64,000 nucleotides of DNA from Rugamonas sp. A1-17 (GCA_025548565.1 JAJLPB010000001.1:1-64000), one strand, 5' to 3'; shown: positions 36,597 to 45,991, numbered from the stretch's first letter. The notes: generated from the letters alone by a model not told the origin. Translations and numbers: made by a program.

Positions 36597-37132
36597 GCGC
36601 GCGATGCTTGTTGGGCGCGGCCGGCGTGATCGCCATGCTGGCCGCCGCGCCGGCGCACGCCGGGCGTTCGTGCGAAGAGCATCCGGTGACGCAGGCCGCG
36701 CTGGTGATCGTGCCGCCGCAGAAGATAGCCGCGAAGCTGGGCGAGATCCTGCGCGATCCGGCCACGCTGCACGGCCTCCACGGCAGCCATTACAGCATGG
36801 TGGCCTATCCGTTCTCGACCAGGTACCAGAACTCCAACCAGTGGGTGCTGGAGGTGCTGGCGTCGGCCGAGGCCACGGACTTCCGCATCCGCACGCGCGA
36901 GCAGGCGCAGTCGTGGCTGAAGATGGCCGGCTACACGCCGACCGAGATGCACATCGGCCCGTTGACGCGGCTGGGCGGGCGCGTGTTCAAGGCCAACATC
37001 GCCTTCGACGACCATCCGAACGCGCTGCGCTTCTCCGACCGCATCAACGCGGTGACGGTCGATTCGATGCTGGCCTTCCTGCGCGGGCGCGAGGACGGCT
37101 GGCGCGTGCAGGAGCTCAAGGGCCGCCGCTGA
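36593..37132 (+). CDS. DUF2145-family periplasmic protein
   Basis: Protein of 179 residues with a signal peptide ending in AHA. The sequence HGLHGSHYSMVAYPFSTRYQNSNQWVLE is characteristic of DUF2145, a family of unknown function in Beta- and Gammaproteobacteria. Two Cys lie near the mature N-terminus region (SCEEHP) and in the signal region. It is translated by stop-start overlap from the preceding gene. Its 3' end overlaps the convergent LysR gene by 17 bases. Confidence 0.82.
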   Translation: MSARCLLGAAGVIAMLAAAPAHAGRSCEEHPVTQAALVIVPPQKIAAKLGEILRDPATLHGLHGSHYSMVAYPFSTRYQNSNQWVLEVLASAEATDFRIRTREQAQSWLKMAGYTPTEMHIGPLTRLGGRVFKANIAFDDHPNALRFSDRINAVTVDSMLAFLRGREDGWRVQELKGRR

Positions 37133-38051
37133 CGCCATACAGGTCGCGGCACACCAGCGCGATCTGCTCGCGCAGCCAGCGCTGGGCCGGATGCGCGTCG
37201 TTGCGGCGGTGCCAGTGCAGCACGAAGGGCACCGGTTCCAGGTCCAGCTCCGGCGGCAGCGGCAGCACCGCCAGCGCGCGCGCCATGCCGCTGGCGCGCA
37301 CCACGCCCGCCATCATGGTCGCTAGCAGGTCGCCGCCGGCGACGATGGCCGGCGCCGCGTACATCTGCGGCAGCGTCACGGCGATCTGGCGCCGGCGTTG
37401 CAATTGCGCCAGCCTGATATCGACGTGGCCGACGCCGTCGCCCTCGGGCGACACCAGCAGGTGCCGGCAACTCAGGAAGCGTTTCAACGTCAGCTTCTTG
37501 TCCGCCAGCGGATGCCCTTTGCGCGCCACGCACACGAAGCGCTCCGCGAACAGCGGCAGGGTGGGGATGCGCGGCGTGCTGCCGCCCGGCACACCGACCG
37601 CGGCGTCGGCCTCGCCGGCGTCGAGCAGCGCCAGCGCGTCCTCGCGCGCGCTGAAGGACTTGATCCGCAGCGTGACGCCGGGCGCCTTGTGCGCCAGCCG
37701 CGCCAGCAACGCCGGCAGCATGACGAAGGCCGGATGATCGGACAGCGCCAGCGTGAAGCGCACGGCCGCGCGCGACGGATCGAAGTCCTGCGTGAACTCC
37801 AGCGTGCGCTGGATGCTGGCCAGCGCCTCACCCAGCGGCGCCGCCAGTTCCAGCGCGCGCGGCGTCGGCTGCAGGCCGCTGGCGCTGCGCACGAACAGCT
37901 CGTCCTTCAGCAGCAGGCGCAGGCGGGCCAGCGCGGCGCTCATGGCGGGCTGGGTGCGGCCGATGCGCACGCCGGCGCGCGTGACGTTGCGCTCGCAGAT
38001 CAGCGCGTCGAAGGCCACCAGCAGGTTGAGGTCTATGCCATGTAAATCCAT
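37116..38051 (-). CDS. LysR-family regulator, NodD/LinR-like
   Basis: Regulator of 311 residues. It begins DLHGIDLNLLVAFDALICERNVTRAGVRIGRTQPAMSAAL, typical of the group with long first helix. The effector domain follows with FTLALSDHPAFVMLPALL. It diverges from a SnoaL-like gene and a flavodoxin gene, 94 bases away, which are its probable targets. The inducer is unknown; members of this group often respond to aromatic compounds. Confidence 0.9.
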   Translation of the reverse strand: MDLHGIDLNLLVAFDALICERNVTRAGVRIGRTQPAMSAALARLRLLLKDELFVRSASGLQPTPRALELAAPLGEALASIQRTLEFTQDFDPSRAAVRFTLALSDHPAFVMLPALLARLAHKAPGVTLRIKSFSAREDALALLDAGEADAAVGVPGGSTPRIPTLPLFAERFVCVARKGHPLADKKLTLKRFLSCRHLLVSPEGDGVGHVDIRLAQLQRRRQIAVTLPQMYAAPAIVAGGDLLATMMAGVVRASGMARALAVLPLPPELDLEPVPFVLHWHRRNDAHPAQRWLREQIALVCRDLYGVSGGP

Positions 38052-38145
38052 GCCATGGATGATACTGCATATCCATTATCGATTGGACTTGCGTGGGGGC
38101 GGATTGCTACAGTGGCCGGGTCATTCACCGATACGAAAGCCCACC

Positions 38146-38583
38146 ATGACCATGCAAGACAACGGCCTGACCAAGGCCCAGCAGCAAGCCATCGAAACGC
38201 TGTACCGCGCCTTCAACGAGCGCAATCCCGACCTGCTCGACCAGGCGCTGACGCCGGACTGGCAGGACACGCCGCTCGGCCCCGGCCAGCAACCCGGCCT
38301 GGCCGGCATGAAGCCGGTGGTCGCCATGTTCGGCGCCGCCTTCCCGGACGTGCACATCGCCATCCTCGACATCTTCGGCCGCGACGGCCGCGCCGCCGTG
38401 CGCGCGCGGATCACCGGCACCCACCGCGGCGAGTTTTTCGGCATCGCCCCTACCAATCAGCCTATTGCAATTGCGATCCATGAGTTCCATTATCTGGGGG
38501 CGGACCGCATTACGCATACCTGGCACCTGGAAGACTGGTTCGGCATGCTGAGCCAGATCGGTGCCTGGCCCCCTGTTCAATAA
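38146..38583 (+). CDS. SnoaL-like / ester cyclase family protein
   Basis: Protein of 145 residues with the small NTF2-like cone fold. Features are IETLYRAFNERNPDLLDQALTPDWQDTP, MKPVVAMFGAAFPDVHI and HTWHLEDWFGMLSQIG. The family includes polyketide cyclases and many proteins without an assigned reaction. The ATG at 38146 follows GAAAGC; an ATG four codons later is also possible. It precedes the flavodoxin gene by 17 bases and is divergent from a LysR gene, so a small LysR-controlled redox operon is likely. Confidence 0.82.
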   Translation: MTMQDNGLTKAQQQAIETLYRAFNERNPDLLDQALTPDWQDTPLGPGQQPGLAGMKPVVAMFGAAFPDVHIAILDIFGRDGRAAVRARITGTHRGEFFGIAPTNQPIAIAIHEFHYLGADRITHTWHLEDWFGMLSQIGAWPPVQ

Positions 38584-38600
38584 CTTTTTTAGGGAATTTT

Positions 38601-39173
38601 ATGACCACTATCGCGATCGTGTACTTCAGCGGCTACGGCCACACCGTCAAACAGGCAGAGGCCGTGCAGGCCGGCGCCGCCGGCGTGGCCGGCGCGGAGG
38701 CGACTTTGTACCGCATCGACCAGAACGGCGACCTGACCGAGGATGCGATGGCCGCCATCGCCAAGGCCGATGCCGTCATCTACGGCAGCCCGACCTACAT
38801 GGGCGGCCCGGCATGGCAGTTCAAGAAGTTCGCCGACAAGTCGTCGGCCGCGTGGTTCGGCCAGAACTGGAAGAACAAGGTGGCCGCCGGCTTCACCAAT
38901 TCGGCCTCGACCAATGGCGACAAGTTCTCCACCATCCAGTATTTCTGGACGCTGGCCATGCAGCACGGCCAGGTCTGGGTCGGCACCGGCCTGCTGCCGT
39001 CGAACAAGAAGGAGCATGGCCCGGCCGACGTCAACTGGACCGCCGGCTTTGGCGGCGCGCTGGCGATTTCGCCGTCGGACGCCTCGGCCGAGGAGGCGCC
39101 GCGCAGCGGCGACCTGGAGACCGCCCGCCTGTTGGGCAAGCGCGTGGCCGAACTGGCGGCGCGCCTGGCTTGA
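38601..39173 (+). CDS. Flavodoxin-family NAD(P)H oxidoreductase
   Basis: FMN-binding protein of 190 residues, WrbA-like. The phosphate loop is YFSGYGHTVKQAEAV at residue 8, followed by YGSPTYMGGPAWQFKKF, which lines the isoalloxazine ring, and the segment KVAAGFTNSASTNGDK. Relatives reduce quinones or act as electron carriers. The ATG follows TAGGGAATTTT. It is second in the operon with the SnoaL-like gene, and a GC-rich hairpin follows the stop. Confidence 0.88.
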   Translation: MTTIAIVYFSGYGHTVKQAEAVQAGAAGVAGAEATLYRIDQNGDLTEDAMAAIAKADAVIYGSPTYMGGPAWQFKKFADKSSAAWFGQNWKNKVAAGFTNSASTNGDKFSTIQYFWTLAMQHGQVWVGTGLLPSNKKEHGPADVNWTAGFGGALAISPSDASAEEAPRSGDLETARLLGKRVAELAARLA

Positions 39174-39193
39174 TGGTTTAACTCGCGGGAGCG

Positions 39194-39231
39194 GCCGCGC
39201 GGGCGACGATGTCCGCGCGGCTGATTTTATT
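39194..39231 (+). terminator. Probable intrinsic terminator after the flavodoxin gene
   Basis: Stem GCCGCGCGG/CCGCGCGGC with a ten-base loop (39194-39221) is followed by TGATTTTATT. The T tract is interrupted, so strength is uncertain. The hairpin also lies just past the stop of the convergent Cache gene. Confidence 0.6.
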
Positions 39232-39697
39232 GCTTGTAGATTCCGGCGCCGACCAGGTAGTCGTCCACCTTTTCAACGTAGCTCGATTTCTCTTCGATGG
39301 CCTTGGTGACCGGGTTGGGCCACTTGTAGTCGAACCATCCCTGGTTCTTGGTTTTGACGGTCTGGATAAAGCCCTTGATGATGTAGGTGCCTTCGGCGTC
39401 GTGCATGTCGATCAGGTTCTTGCCGACCATCTTGGAGGCGTTGCCGTTGCCGATCGCCAGATTGACGCCATTCAGATCGTAGACGAAGATGTACAGGTTG
39501 CGGTCGACGAACTGGCCTTTGGAATTGTTAAACTCGGCAAACGCCTTTTCCTTGCCGTTCGCCTTGATGTAGGCGACCGCCTTCTTGACCAGCGCGACGC
39601 AGTCTTCCGCGTTGGCGCGGTCGCTGGCGGCGTAGGCGCTGGTGGCCAGCAGCGTGCTCAGCACCAGCAGCACGACTTTAGAAATAAACTTTTTCAT
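39227..39697 (-). CDS. Periplasmic single-Cache-domain protein
   Basis: Protein of 156 residues with a signal peptide ending in TSAYA. The mature part is one Cache domain: ALVKKAVAYIKANGKEKAFAEFNNSKGQFVDRNLYIFVYDLNG, then GKNLIDMHDAEG and GWFDYKWPNPVTKAIEEKSSYVEK. Such domains sense small ligands when fused to chemoreceptors; stand-alone forms may bind the ligand and present it. Upstream lies a perfect FNR/Anr box at the class II position, so expression under low oxygen is likely. Confidence 0.87.
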   Translation of the reverse strand: MKKFISKVVLLVLSTLLATSAYAASDRANAEDCVALVKKAVAYIKANGKEKAFAEFNNSKGQFVDRNLYIFVYDLNGVNLAIGNGNASKMVGKNLIDMHDAEGTYIIKGFIQTVKTKNQGWFDYKWPNPVTKAIEEKSSYVEKVDDYLVGAGIYKQ

Positions 39698-39730
39698 TCT
39701 GATCTCCGGTATAGGTTTCCATCAGGAACG

Positions 39731-39736
39731 ATACTA
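39731..39736 (-). promoter_or_regulatory. Candidate -10 element of the Cache-protein gene
   Basis: TAGTAT on the minus strand, read 39736 to 39731. It predicts a transcription start near 39724. The centre of the FNR/Anr box at 39765.5 then falls at about -41.5, the class II activator position. Confidence 0.45.
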
Positions 39737-39758
39737 TGAATTACGACATGAAAAACCC

Positions 39759-39772
39759 TTGATCTGGATCAA
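39759..39772. promoter_or_regulatory. FNR/Anr-type binding site
   Basis: TTGATCTGGATCAA matches the FNR/Anr consensus TTGAT-N4-ATCAA at every conserved base. It lies 62 bases upstream of the Cache-protein start codon, and 32 bases upstream (by intergenic order) lies the end of the solute-binding protein gene, so only the Cache gene can be its target. Confidence 0.75.
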
Positions 39773-39803
39773 AGACAGCTTCATTTATTAAAGCTGGTCC
39801 TTG

Positions 39804-40553
39804 TCAGAACCATTTCTTTTGCAGCGCCGCGAACGTGCCATTGGCCTTGATGGCCTCCAGTCCCTTGCGAAAACGGTCGACCAGCACATCGTCGGTCTGC
39901 GGTCCGAACGCCATGTAGCTGCCGCCGCTGCCCAGCTCGGTCAATTGCAGCGCCCGCACCAGGGTCCTGGACAGTTCGCCGCCGTCGCGCCGCACGATGT
40001 CCGTCGCCACCAGGTCGCTCATCGCCCACAGGTCGACGCGCCCCAGCTTCAGTTTTTCATAGTTGGTTTTGGGCTGGGAGTTGCCCTGCAGCTGGCGGCC
40101 CTTGACGAAGCCCTTCGACTCCAGATATTGCTCGCGCGCGTCGCCGTTGATGGTGGCGATCTTGTAGTTCAGGGCGTCGGTAAGATTGTCGAGCTTGATA
40201 TGGCGTTCGCGCAGGGCGTACAGATAGGAGCTGTCGGGCGGGGAAATCACGCCGACCCATTTGAACAGGTGCTCGCGCTCGGGCGTGCGCATGATCGAGA
40301 AGATCAGCACGTTTTCCTTGTGCAGAGCCGTTGCGTAGGCGCGCGCCCAGGGCATGATCTGGATGTCGGCCCGCACATCGATTTCCCTGAGCACGGCTTC
40401 GACGACCTCGGTGCTGAAGCCGGTGACCTTGCCGTTCTCCCAAAAATTGACGGGCCGGTTTTCCTCGGTGACGCAGGTGACCGTGGTGGTCGCGTGCGCG
40501 GTGGCCGGCACCAATATCAGTCCCAGCCAGAGCAGCAAGCGAAGCGTTTTCAT
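39804..40553 (-). CDS. Periplasmic solute-binding protein, family 3
   Basis: Protein of 249 residues with a signal peptide ending in ATAHA. The body shows the family pattern: VTCVTEENRPVNFWENGKVTGFSTEVVEAVLREIDV, then IQIMPWARAYATAL and a hinge, and finally GLEAIKANGTFAALQKKWF. No permease or ATPase genes are adjacent. Similar stand-alone proteins in Oxalobacteraceae may serve as ligand-binding sensors. The ligand is likely an amino acid or related anion but is not known. Confidence 0.85.
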   Translation of the reverse strand: MKTLRLLLWLGLILVPATAHATTTVTCVTEENRPVNFWENGKVTGFSTEVVEAVLREIDVRADIQIMPWARAYATALHKENVLIFSIMRTPEREHLFKWVGVISPPDSSYLYALRERHIKLDNLTDALNYKIATINGDAREQYLESKGFVKGRQLQGNSQPKTNYEKLKLGRVDLWAMSDLVATDIVRRDGGELSRTLVRALQLTELGSGGSYMAFGPQTDDVLVDRFRKGLEAIKANGTFAALQKKWF

Positions 40554-40593
40554 CCCTGGTACTCCTCCGGCCCGGCGTCAAGAACTTTTTCCC

Positions 40594-40599
40594 ATTATA
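40594..40599 (-). promoter_or_regulatory. Candidate -10 element of the solute-binding protein gene
   Basis: TATAAT on the minus strand, 41 bases upstream of the start codon at 40553. No convincing -35 is visible. Confidence 0.4.
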
Positions 40600-40651
40600 C
40601 GCAGGTTTAATTGCCGCAACATGTGGACGGCAGCCGCTCCGGCGGGGTGCT

Positions 40652-41071
40652 TCACCGCGCGCCGCGCCGCTCGGCCAGTTCGAACCATCCCATCCCGGCC
40701 AGCATGGCGCCAACGAACAGCATCGGTGGCAAGCCGCCGGTGGCCAGCGAGGTCAACGCCGGACCGGGGCAGTAGCCGGCCAGGCCCCAGCCCGCGCCGA
40801 ACAGCAGGCTGCCCAGCACCAGGCGGCGGTCGAGGCGGCGATTGGCCGGCAATTGCATGGGCTCGCCCAGCACGGCGTGGCTGCGGCGCCGGGCCAGGGT
40901 GAAAGCGGGGAGCGCGACGGCGATCGCCCCGCCCATCACCAGCGCCAGCGATGGATCCCAGTGTCCGGCCAGATCCAGAAAGCCCTGCACCTTGGACGGG
41001 TCGGTCATGCCGGACAGGATCAAGCCTATACCGAACAGCAGGCCGCTCAGGGCGGCAACAACGATGGACAT
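40652..41071 (-). CDS. YeeE/YedE-family half transporter (second subunit)
   Basis: Membrane protein of 139 residues with about four helices. The N-terminus reads LSGLLFGIGLILSGMTDPSKVQGFLDLAGHWDPS, and the signature YCPGPALTSLATG holds the Cys that in TsuA-type proteins handles thiosulfate. The start at 41071 follows TAAGGAGC. Split YeeE/YedE pairs of this kind, including PmpA/PmpB, are found with BigR-type regulators and persulfide dioxygenases and are linked to transport of sulfur compounds. It follows its partner by 10 bases. Confidence 0.85.
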   Translation of the reverse strand: MSIVVAALSGLLFGIGLILSGMTDPSKVQGFLDLAGHWDPSLALVMGGAIAVALPAFTLARRRSHAVLGEPMQLPANRRLDRRLVLGSLLFGAGWGLAGYCPGPALTSLATGGLPPMLFVGAMLAGMGWFELAERRGAR

Positions 41072-41081
41072 GGAATGCTCC

Positions 41082-41513
41082 TTAGGCGAACAGGTGACGG
41101 ACCGCGAACACGGTGACAAAGCCGGACAGCATGAAGGCGGCGGTGGCCGCCAGCGAGCGCGGCGACAGGCGCGCCAGTCCGCACACGCCGTGGCCGCTGG
41201 TGCAGCCGGCGCCGTAGCGCGTGCCGACGCCAACCATCAAGCCGGCCAGCAGCAGCGTGACATCGCCGGCGACGACCTGCACCGGCGGCAGCGGCGTCCA
41301 GGCCCGGTACAGCAGCGGCGCGGCCAGCAAACCAGCCGTGAAAGCCAGCCGCCAGCCGAGGTCGCCACGGCGCGGCCGCAGCACGCCGCCGAGGATGCCG
41401 CTGATGCCGGCGATGCGGCCGTTCAGCAGGATCAGCAGCGCCGCGGCCAGGCCGATCAGCATGCCGCCGGCCAGCGACTGCCATGGCGTGAAGTGCAGCC
41501 AGTCTATGCTCAT
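41082..41513 (-). CDS. YeeE/YedE-family half transporter (first subunit)
   Basis: Membrane protein of 143 residues. The signature [26 protein letters not shown] carries the conserved Cys pair of the family. The preceding helices include [28 protein letters not shown]. The ATG at 41513 follows AAGGAGG and overlaps the stop of the ArsR gene (ATGA). With the second half transporter it should form one sulfur-compound channel or importer in the inner membrane. Confidence 0.87.
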   Translation of the reverse strand: MSIDWLHFTPWQSLAGGMLIGLAAALLILLNGRIAGISGILGGVLRPRRGDLGWRLAFTAGLLAAPLLYRAWTPLPPVQVVAGDVTLLLAGLMVGVGTRYGAGCTSGHGVCGLARLSPRSLAATAAFMLSGFVTVFAVRHLFA

Positions 41514-41842
41514 GTTGGTCCTCCTTGCGATGAACAGAATTGTTGGTACAGGGTTTGCAAAACCGCCTGCGCCTGGGGGCTGGCGATCTGATAATAAATT
41601 TGTTTTCCATCGCGGCGGGTGCTCACCAGCCCCTCTTCCCGCAGCACGCCCAGCTGCTGCGACAGCGTGGGCTGGCGGATGTCGAGTGCCTGCTCCAGTT
41701 CGCCGACGGCGTGTTCGCCCTGGGTCAGCTGGCACAGCAACAGCAACCGGTCGGGATTGGACAGGGCTTTGAGCAGGGCGCTCGCTTGCGCCGCAGCCAG
41801 GCGCATGCGCGCCGGATCAAATGAGGACATCATGGCCGCCAT
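41510..41842 (-). CDS. BigR/SqrR-type persulfide-responsive ArsR regulator
   Basis: ArsR-family repressor of 110 residues. The winged-helix core reads ALLKALSNPDRLLLLCQLTQGEHAVGELEQALDIRQPTLSQQLGVLREEGLV. Two cysteines, Cys37 in LLLLCQL and Cys103 in YQQFCSSQ, are 66 residues apart, the same spacing as the sensing pair of BigR (42 and 108), which forms a disulfide or tetrasulfide with persulfide and releases DNA. The start is uncertain: ATG at 41842, 41833 or 41830. It heads the operon with the two YeeE/YedE genes. Confidence 0.9.
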   Translation of the reverse strand: MAAMMSSFDPARMRLAAAQASALLKALSNPDRLLLLCQLTQGEHAVGELEQALDIRQPTLSQQLGVLREEGLVSTRRDGKQIYYQIASPQAQAVLQTLYQQFCSSQGGPT

Positions 41843-41843
41843 C

Positions 41844-41865
41844 AATATACATTTTTATATAATAT
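41844..41865. promoter_or_regulatory. AT-rich candidate operator of the ArsR gene
   Basis: The segment AATATACATTTTTATATAAT is an imperfect AT-rich dyad directly upstream of the ArsR start, in an otherwise GC-rich region. BigR-type repressors bind similar AT-rich dyads at their own promoters. It also serves as the probable promoter region. Confidence 0.45.
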
Positions 41866-41900
41866 CACAAAGTAGATTGATTGCGCGTGCACGCGGCAGC

Positions 41901-43193
<1,293 letters not shown>

Positions 43194-43213
43194 GGGTAAC
43201 CTCCGGGGGAATG

Positions 43214-43263
43214 ACTGCCACTTCTGCCACTGGCAGTATGCCACTGACGCGGAAAACTGTCAG
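43214..43263. promoter_or_regulatory. Inverted repeats, candidate enhancer sites for the FisR-like activator
   Basis: Three dyads lie 60-120 bases upstream of the sigma-54 promoter: ACTGCCA/TGGCAGT (43214-43237), TGCCA-C-TGGCA inside it (43225-43235), and CTGAC/GTCAG (43244-43263). This is the usual place for upstream activator sites of sigma-54 activators, here next to the activator gene itself. Confidence 0.55.
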
Positions 43264-43323
43264 CGGCCTCTGCCGGCCTGAAAATACCTGTGCCAAATCA
43301 AAAACTTAGCCGCGCGCCGCGGC

Positions 43324-43339
43324 TGGCACGGGATTTGTA
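43324..43339 (+). promoter_or_regulatory. Sigma-54 promoter of the dioxygenase-cyd operon
   Basis: TGGCACG-GGAT-TTGTA matches the -24/-12 consensus TGGCACG-N4-TTGCW at all but one base. It ends 33 bases upstream of the dioxygenase GTG start. The adjacent divergent gene encodes a sigma-54 activator, which supports the call. Confidence 0.82.
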
Positions 43340-43371
43340 CTTAAACAGGCATCCGCCCTGAGGAGAACGAC

Positions 43372-44247
43372 GTGGAACAACTGTACATCGAAGGCTTTTA
43401 CGACCAGGCCACCAGCACCATCAGTTACATCGTGCAGGACCGGCAGACCCGCGCCTGCGCCCTGATCGACAGCGTGCTGGACTACGACCCCGCATCCGGC
43501 CGCACCAGCACCGCCGGCGCCGACCAGCTGATCGCCCGCGTGCGGGCCCTCGACGGCAAGGTCGAGTGGATACTGGAGACCCATGCGCATGCCGACCACT
43601 TGTCGGCGGCGCCGTACCTGAAGCAGCACCTGGGCGGCCGCATCGCCATCGGCGGCCACATCCGGCAGGTGCAGGCCGTGTTCGGCAAGCTGTTCAACGC
43701 CGGCGGCGACTTTGCCCGCGACGGCAGCCAGTTCGACCACTTGTTCGCCGACGACGAGGCGTTCCGGATCGGCAACCTGAGCGCGCGCGCCTGGCATACG
43801 CCGGGCCACACGCCGGCCTGCATGACCTATGTGATCGACGGCGCCGACGAGCCGGCGGCGTTCGTTGGCGACACGTTGTTCATGCCGGACTACGGCACCG
43901 CCCGCTGCGACTTCCCGGGCGGCGACCCGCGCATCTTGTTCCGCTCGATCAATCGCGTGTTGAGCCTGCCCGCGAACGCCAGGCTGTACATGTGCCACGA
44001 CTACCGCCCGAACGGCCGGCCGCTGGCCTATGTGACGACGGTGGCGGAGCAGCGGCACGCCAACATCCATGTGCGCGACGGCATCAGCGAGGAGCAGTTC
44101 GTGGCGATGCGCAGCGCGCGCGACGCCGCGCTGGACCTGCCGGTCCTGATCCTGCCGGCGATCCAGGTGAATATGCGCGCCGGCCAGTTGCCGCCCGCCG
44201 AGGACAACGGCGTGCGTTACCTGAAGATTCCGCTGAACGCGGTGTGA
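43372..44247 (+). CDS. ETHE1-like persulfide dioxygenase (MBL fold)
   Basis: Metallo-beta-lactamase-fold enzyme of 291 residues from a GTG start with GAGGAG upstream. The motif THAHADH (70-76) supplies the first iron ligands. Further ligands lie in WHTPGHTPACM, FVGDTLFMPDYGTARCDFPGG and YMCHDYRPNG. It matches the Blh/type III persulfide dioxygenases, which oxidise glutathione persulfide with O2 to sulfite. It lies first in an operon under a sigma-54 promoter, followed by the bd oxidase genes. No sulfide:quinone oxidoreductase gene is in the window. Confidence 0.9.
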   Translation: MEQLYIEGFYDQATSTISYIVQDRQTRACALIDSVLDYDPASGRTSTAGADQLIARVRALDGKVEWILETHAHADHLSAAPYLKQHLGGRIAIGGHIRQVQAVFGKLFNAGGDFARDGSQFDHLFADDEAFRIGNLSARAWHTPGHTPACMTYVIDGADEPAAFVGDTLFMPDYGTARCDFPGGDPRILFRSINRVLSLPANARLYMCHDYRPNGRPLAYVTTVAEQRHANIHVRDGISEEQFVAMRSARDAALDLPVLILPAIQVNMRAGQLPPAEDNGVRYLKIPLNAV

Positions 44248-44249
44248 GC

Positions 44250-44423
44250 ATGGAGACCGATAAACGATTGCTGCGCCATCTGGCGGTGGTGGTGCTGATC
44301 AAGCTGGCGCTGCTGGCCGTCCTGTGGCGGGCATGGGTCAGGGATTTCCGCGTCGAGGTCGACGCCGGCGCGATGGCCGACCGGGTGGGCGCGCCGCCCC
44401 GGCATACAGGAGAAAAAAAGTGA
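44250..44423 (+). CDS. cydP: Cytochrome bd oxidase small subunit CydP-like
   Basis: Membrane protein of 57 residues: METDKRLLRHLAVVVLIKLA, one helix, then WRAWVRDFRVEVDAGAMADRVG. The pattern KLALLAVLWRAWVRD.RVEVD is that of the CydP small subunits found before cydA. It starts two bases after the dioxygenase stop and its TGA overlaps the GTG start of cydA (GTGA). It may help assembly or stability of the oxidase. Confidence 0.75.
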   Translation: METDKRLLRHLAVVVLIKLALLAVLWRAWVRDFRVEVDAGAMADRVGAPPRHTGEKK

Positions 44424-45991
44424 TTTCAGACCAATTGGTGGACTTGTCGAGGCTGCAATTCGCTGCCACCGCGATGTACCATTTTCTATTTGTTCCGCTC
44501 ACCGTGGGCATGGTGTGGCTGCTGGTCATCATGGAGAGCGTGTATGTGATGACCGGCAAGGTGATCTGGAAAGACATGACCCGCTTCTGGGGCAAGCTGT
44601 TCGGCATCAACTTCGCGCTGGGCGTGACCACCGGCATCACGCTCGAGTTCCAGTTCGGCACCAACTGGGCCTATTACTCGCACTATGTCGGCGACATCTT
44701 CGGCGCGCCGCTGGCCATCGAGGGCATGATGGCGTTCTTCCTCGAGTCCACCATGATCGGCCTGTTTTTCTTCGGCTGGGACCGGCTGCGCAGACAGCAC
44801 CACCTGCTGGTCACCCTGCTGATGGCGGTCGGGACCAACCTGTCGGCGCTGTGGATCCTGGTCGCCAACGGCTGGATGCAGAATCCGGTGGGCGCGCAGT
44901 TCAGCTACCTGACCATGCGCATGGAGACGGTGGACTTCTGGGCGGTGGTGTTCAACCCGGTGGCGCAGGCCAAGTTCGTCCACACGGTATCGGCCGGCTA
45001 CGTGACCGGGTCGATGTTCGTGCTGTCCATCTCCAGCTGGTACCTGCTGCGCCGGCGCGATGTCGAGTTCGCCAAACGCAGCTTCAGGGTGGCCGCCGCG
45101 TTCGGCCTGGCGTCGGCGCTGAGCGTGATCGTTCTCGGCGACGAGTCCGGCTACACGGTGGGCGAGGCCCAGCAGACCAAGCTGGCCGCGATGGAGGCCA
45201 TGTGGGACACCAAGCCGGCGCCGGCCGGCCTGACGCTGGTGGCGGGCATCAACGAGGCGGCGTCCCGCAACGATTGGGAAGTCGACGTCCCCTGGGTGAT
45301 GGGGCTGATCGGCACGCGCTCGGTGAGCAAGCAGATCCCGGGCATCCACGAGATCCGGGAAAAGAACCGCGCCCGCATCGTGCGCGGCATCGTCGCCGTC
45401 AACGCGCTGGAGGCGTTGCGCCGGCAGCGCGGCGATGCGAACGCGCTGGCCACCTTTGACGAGTACAAGGCCGACCTGGGTTTCGGCCTGCTGTTGAAGA
45501 AGTACGTGGCGGACGTGAACCAGGCCACGCCCGCCATCATCGAGCGCGCGGTGCGAGACACCGTGCCGCGCGTGGCGCCGATGTTCTGGGCGTTCCGCGC
45601 GATGGTCGGGCTGGGCGTGGCGCTGCTGGCGCTGTTCGCGCTGGCGTTCCGCAGCACGCTCGGCGCGGCCGGCACACAGCGGCCGTGGCTGCTGCGCTGG
45701 GCCCTGTGGATGCTTCCGGCGCCGTGGATCGCCTGCGAGCTGGGGTGGTTCGTCGCCGAGTATGGCCGCCAGCCGTGGACCATCTACGGCGTCCTGCCGA
45801 CCCACCTGAGCGTGTCCACGCTCAGCGTCGGCAACCTGTACGGTTCGCTGGCGGGCTTCGTGGGCTTCTACACGGTGCTGCTGGCGGTCGAGATGTTCCT
45901 GATGGTCAAATTCGCGCGCATGGGGCCGGGCAGCCTGGGCACCGGCCGCTACGCCCACGACGCTATTTTGAAGGAGATGCACCATGCTTGA
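44420..45991 (+). CDS. cydA: Cytochrome bd ubiquinol oxidase subunit I
   Basis: Quinol oxidase subunit of 523 residues, similar to E. coli CydA in length, so of the long Q-loop type. I chose the GTG at 44420, preceded by AGGAG and overlapping cydP. The haem ligand His is in TAMYHFLFVPLTVGM, a second in FVHTVSAGYVTGSM, and the axial Met in FWAFRAMVGLG. Q-loop residues appear in QQTKLAAMEAMWDTKPAP. GRQPWTIYGVLPT is diagnostic. It reduces O2 to water with electrons from quinol. In E. coli this type resists inhibition by sulfide, which fits the operon context. Confidence 0.96.
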   Translation: MISDQLVDLSRLQFAATAMYHFLFVPLTVGMVWLLVIMESVYVMTGKVIWKDMTRFWGKLFGINFALGVTTGITLEFQFGTNWAYYSHYVGDIFGAPLAIEGMMAFFLESTMIGLFFFGWDRLRRQHHLLVTLLMAVGTNLSALWILVANGWMQNPVGAQFSYLTMRMETVDFWAVVFNPVAQAKFVHTVSAGYVTGSMFVLSISSWYLLRRRDVEFAKRSFRVAAAFGLASALSVIVLGDESGYTVGEAQQTKLAAMEAMWDTKPAPAGLTLVAGINEAASRNDWEVDVPWVMGLIGTRSVSKQIPGIHEIREKNRARIVRGIVAVNALEALRRQRGDANALATFDEYKADLGFGLLLKKYVADVNQATPAIIERAVRDTVPRVAPMFWAFRAMVGLGVALLALFALAFRSTLGAAGTQRPWLLRWALWMLPAPWIACELGWFVAEYGRQPWTIYGVLPTHLSVSTLSVGNLYGSLAGFVGFYTVLLAVEMFLMVKFARMGPGSLGTGRYAHDAILKEMHHA

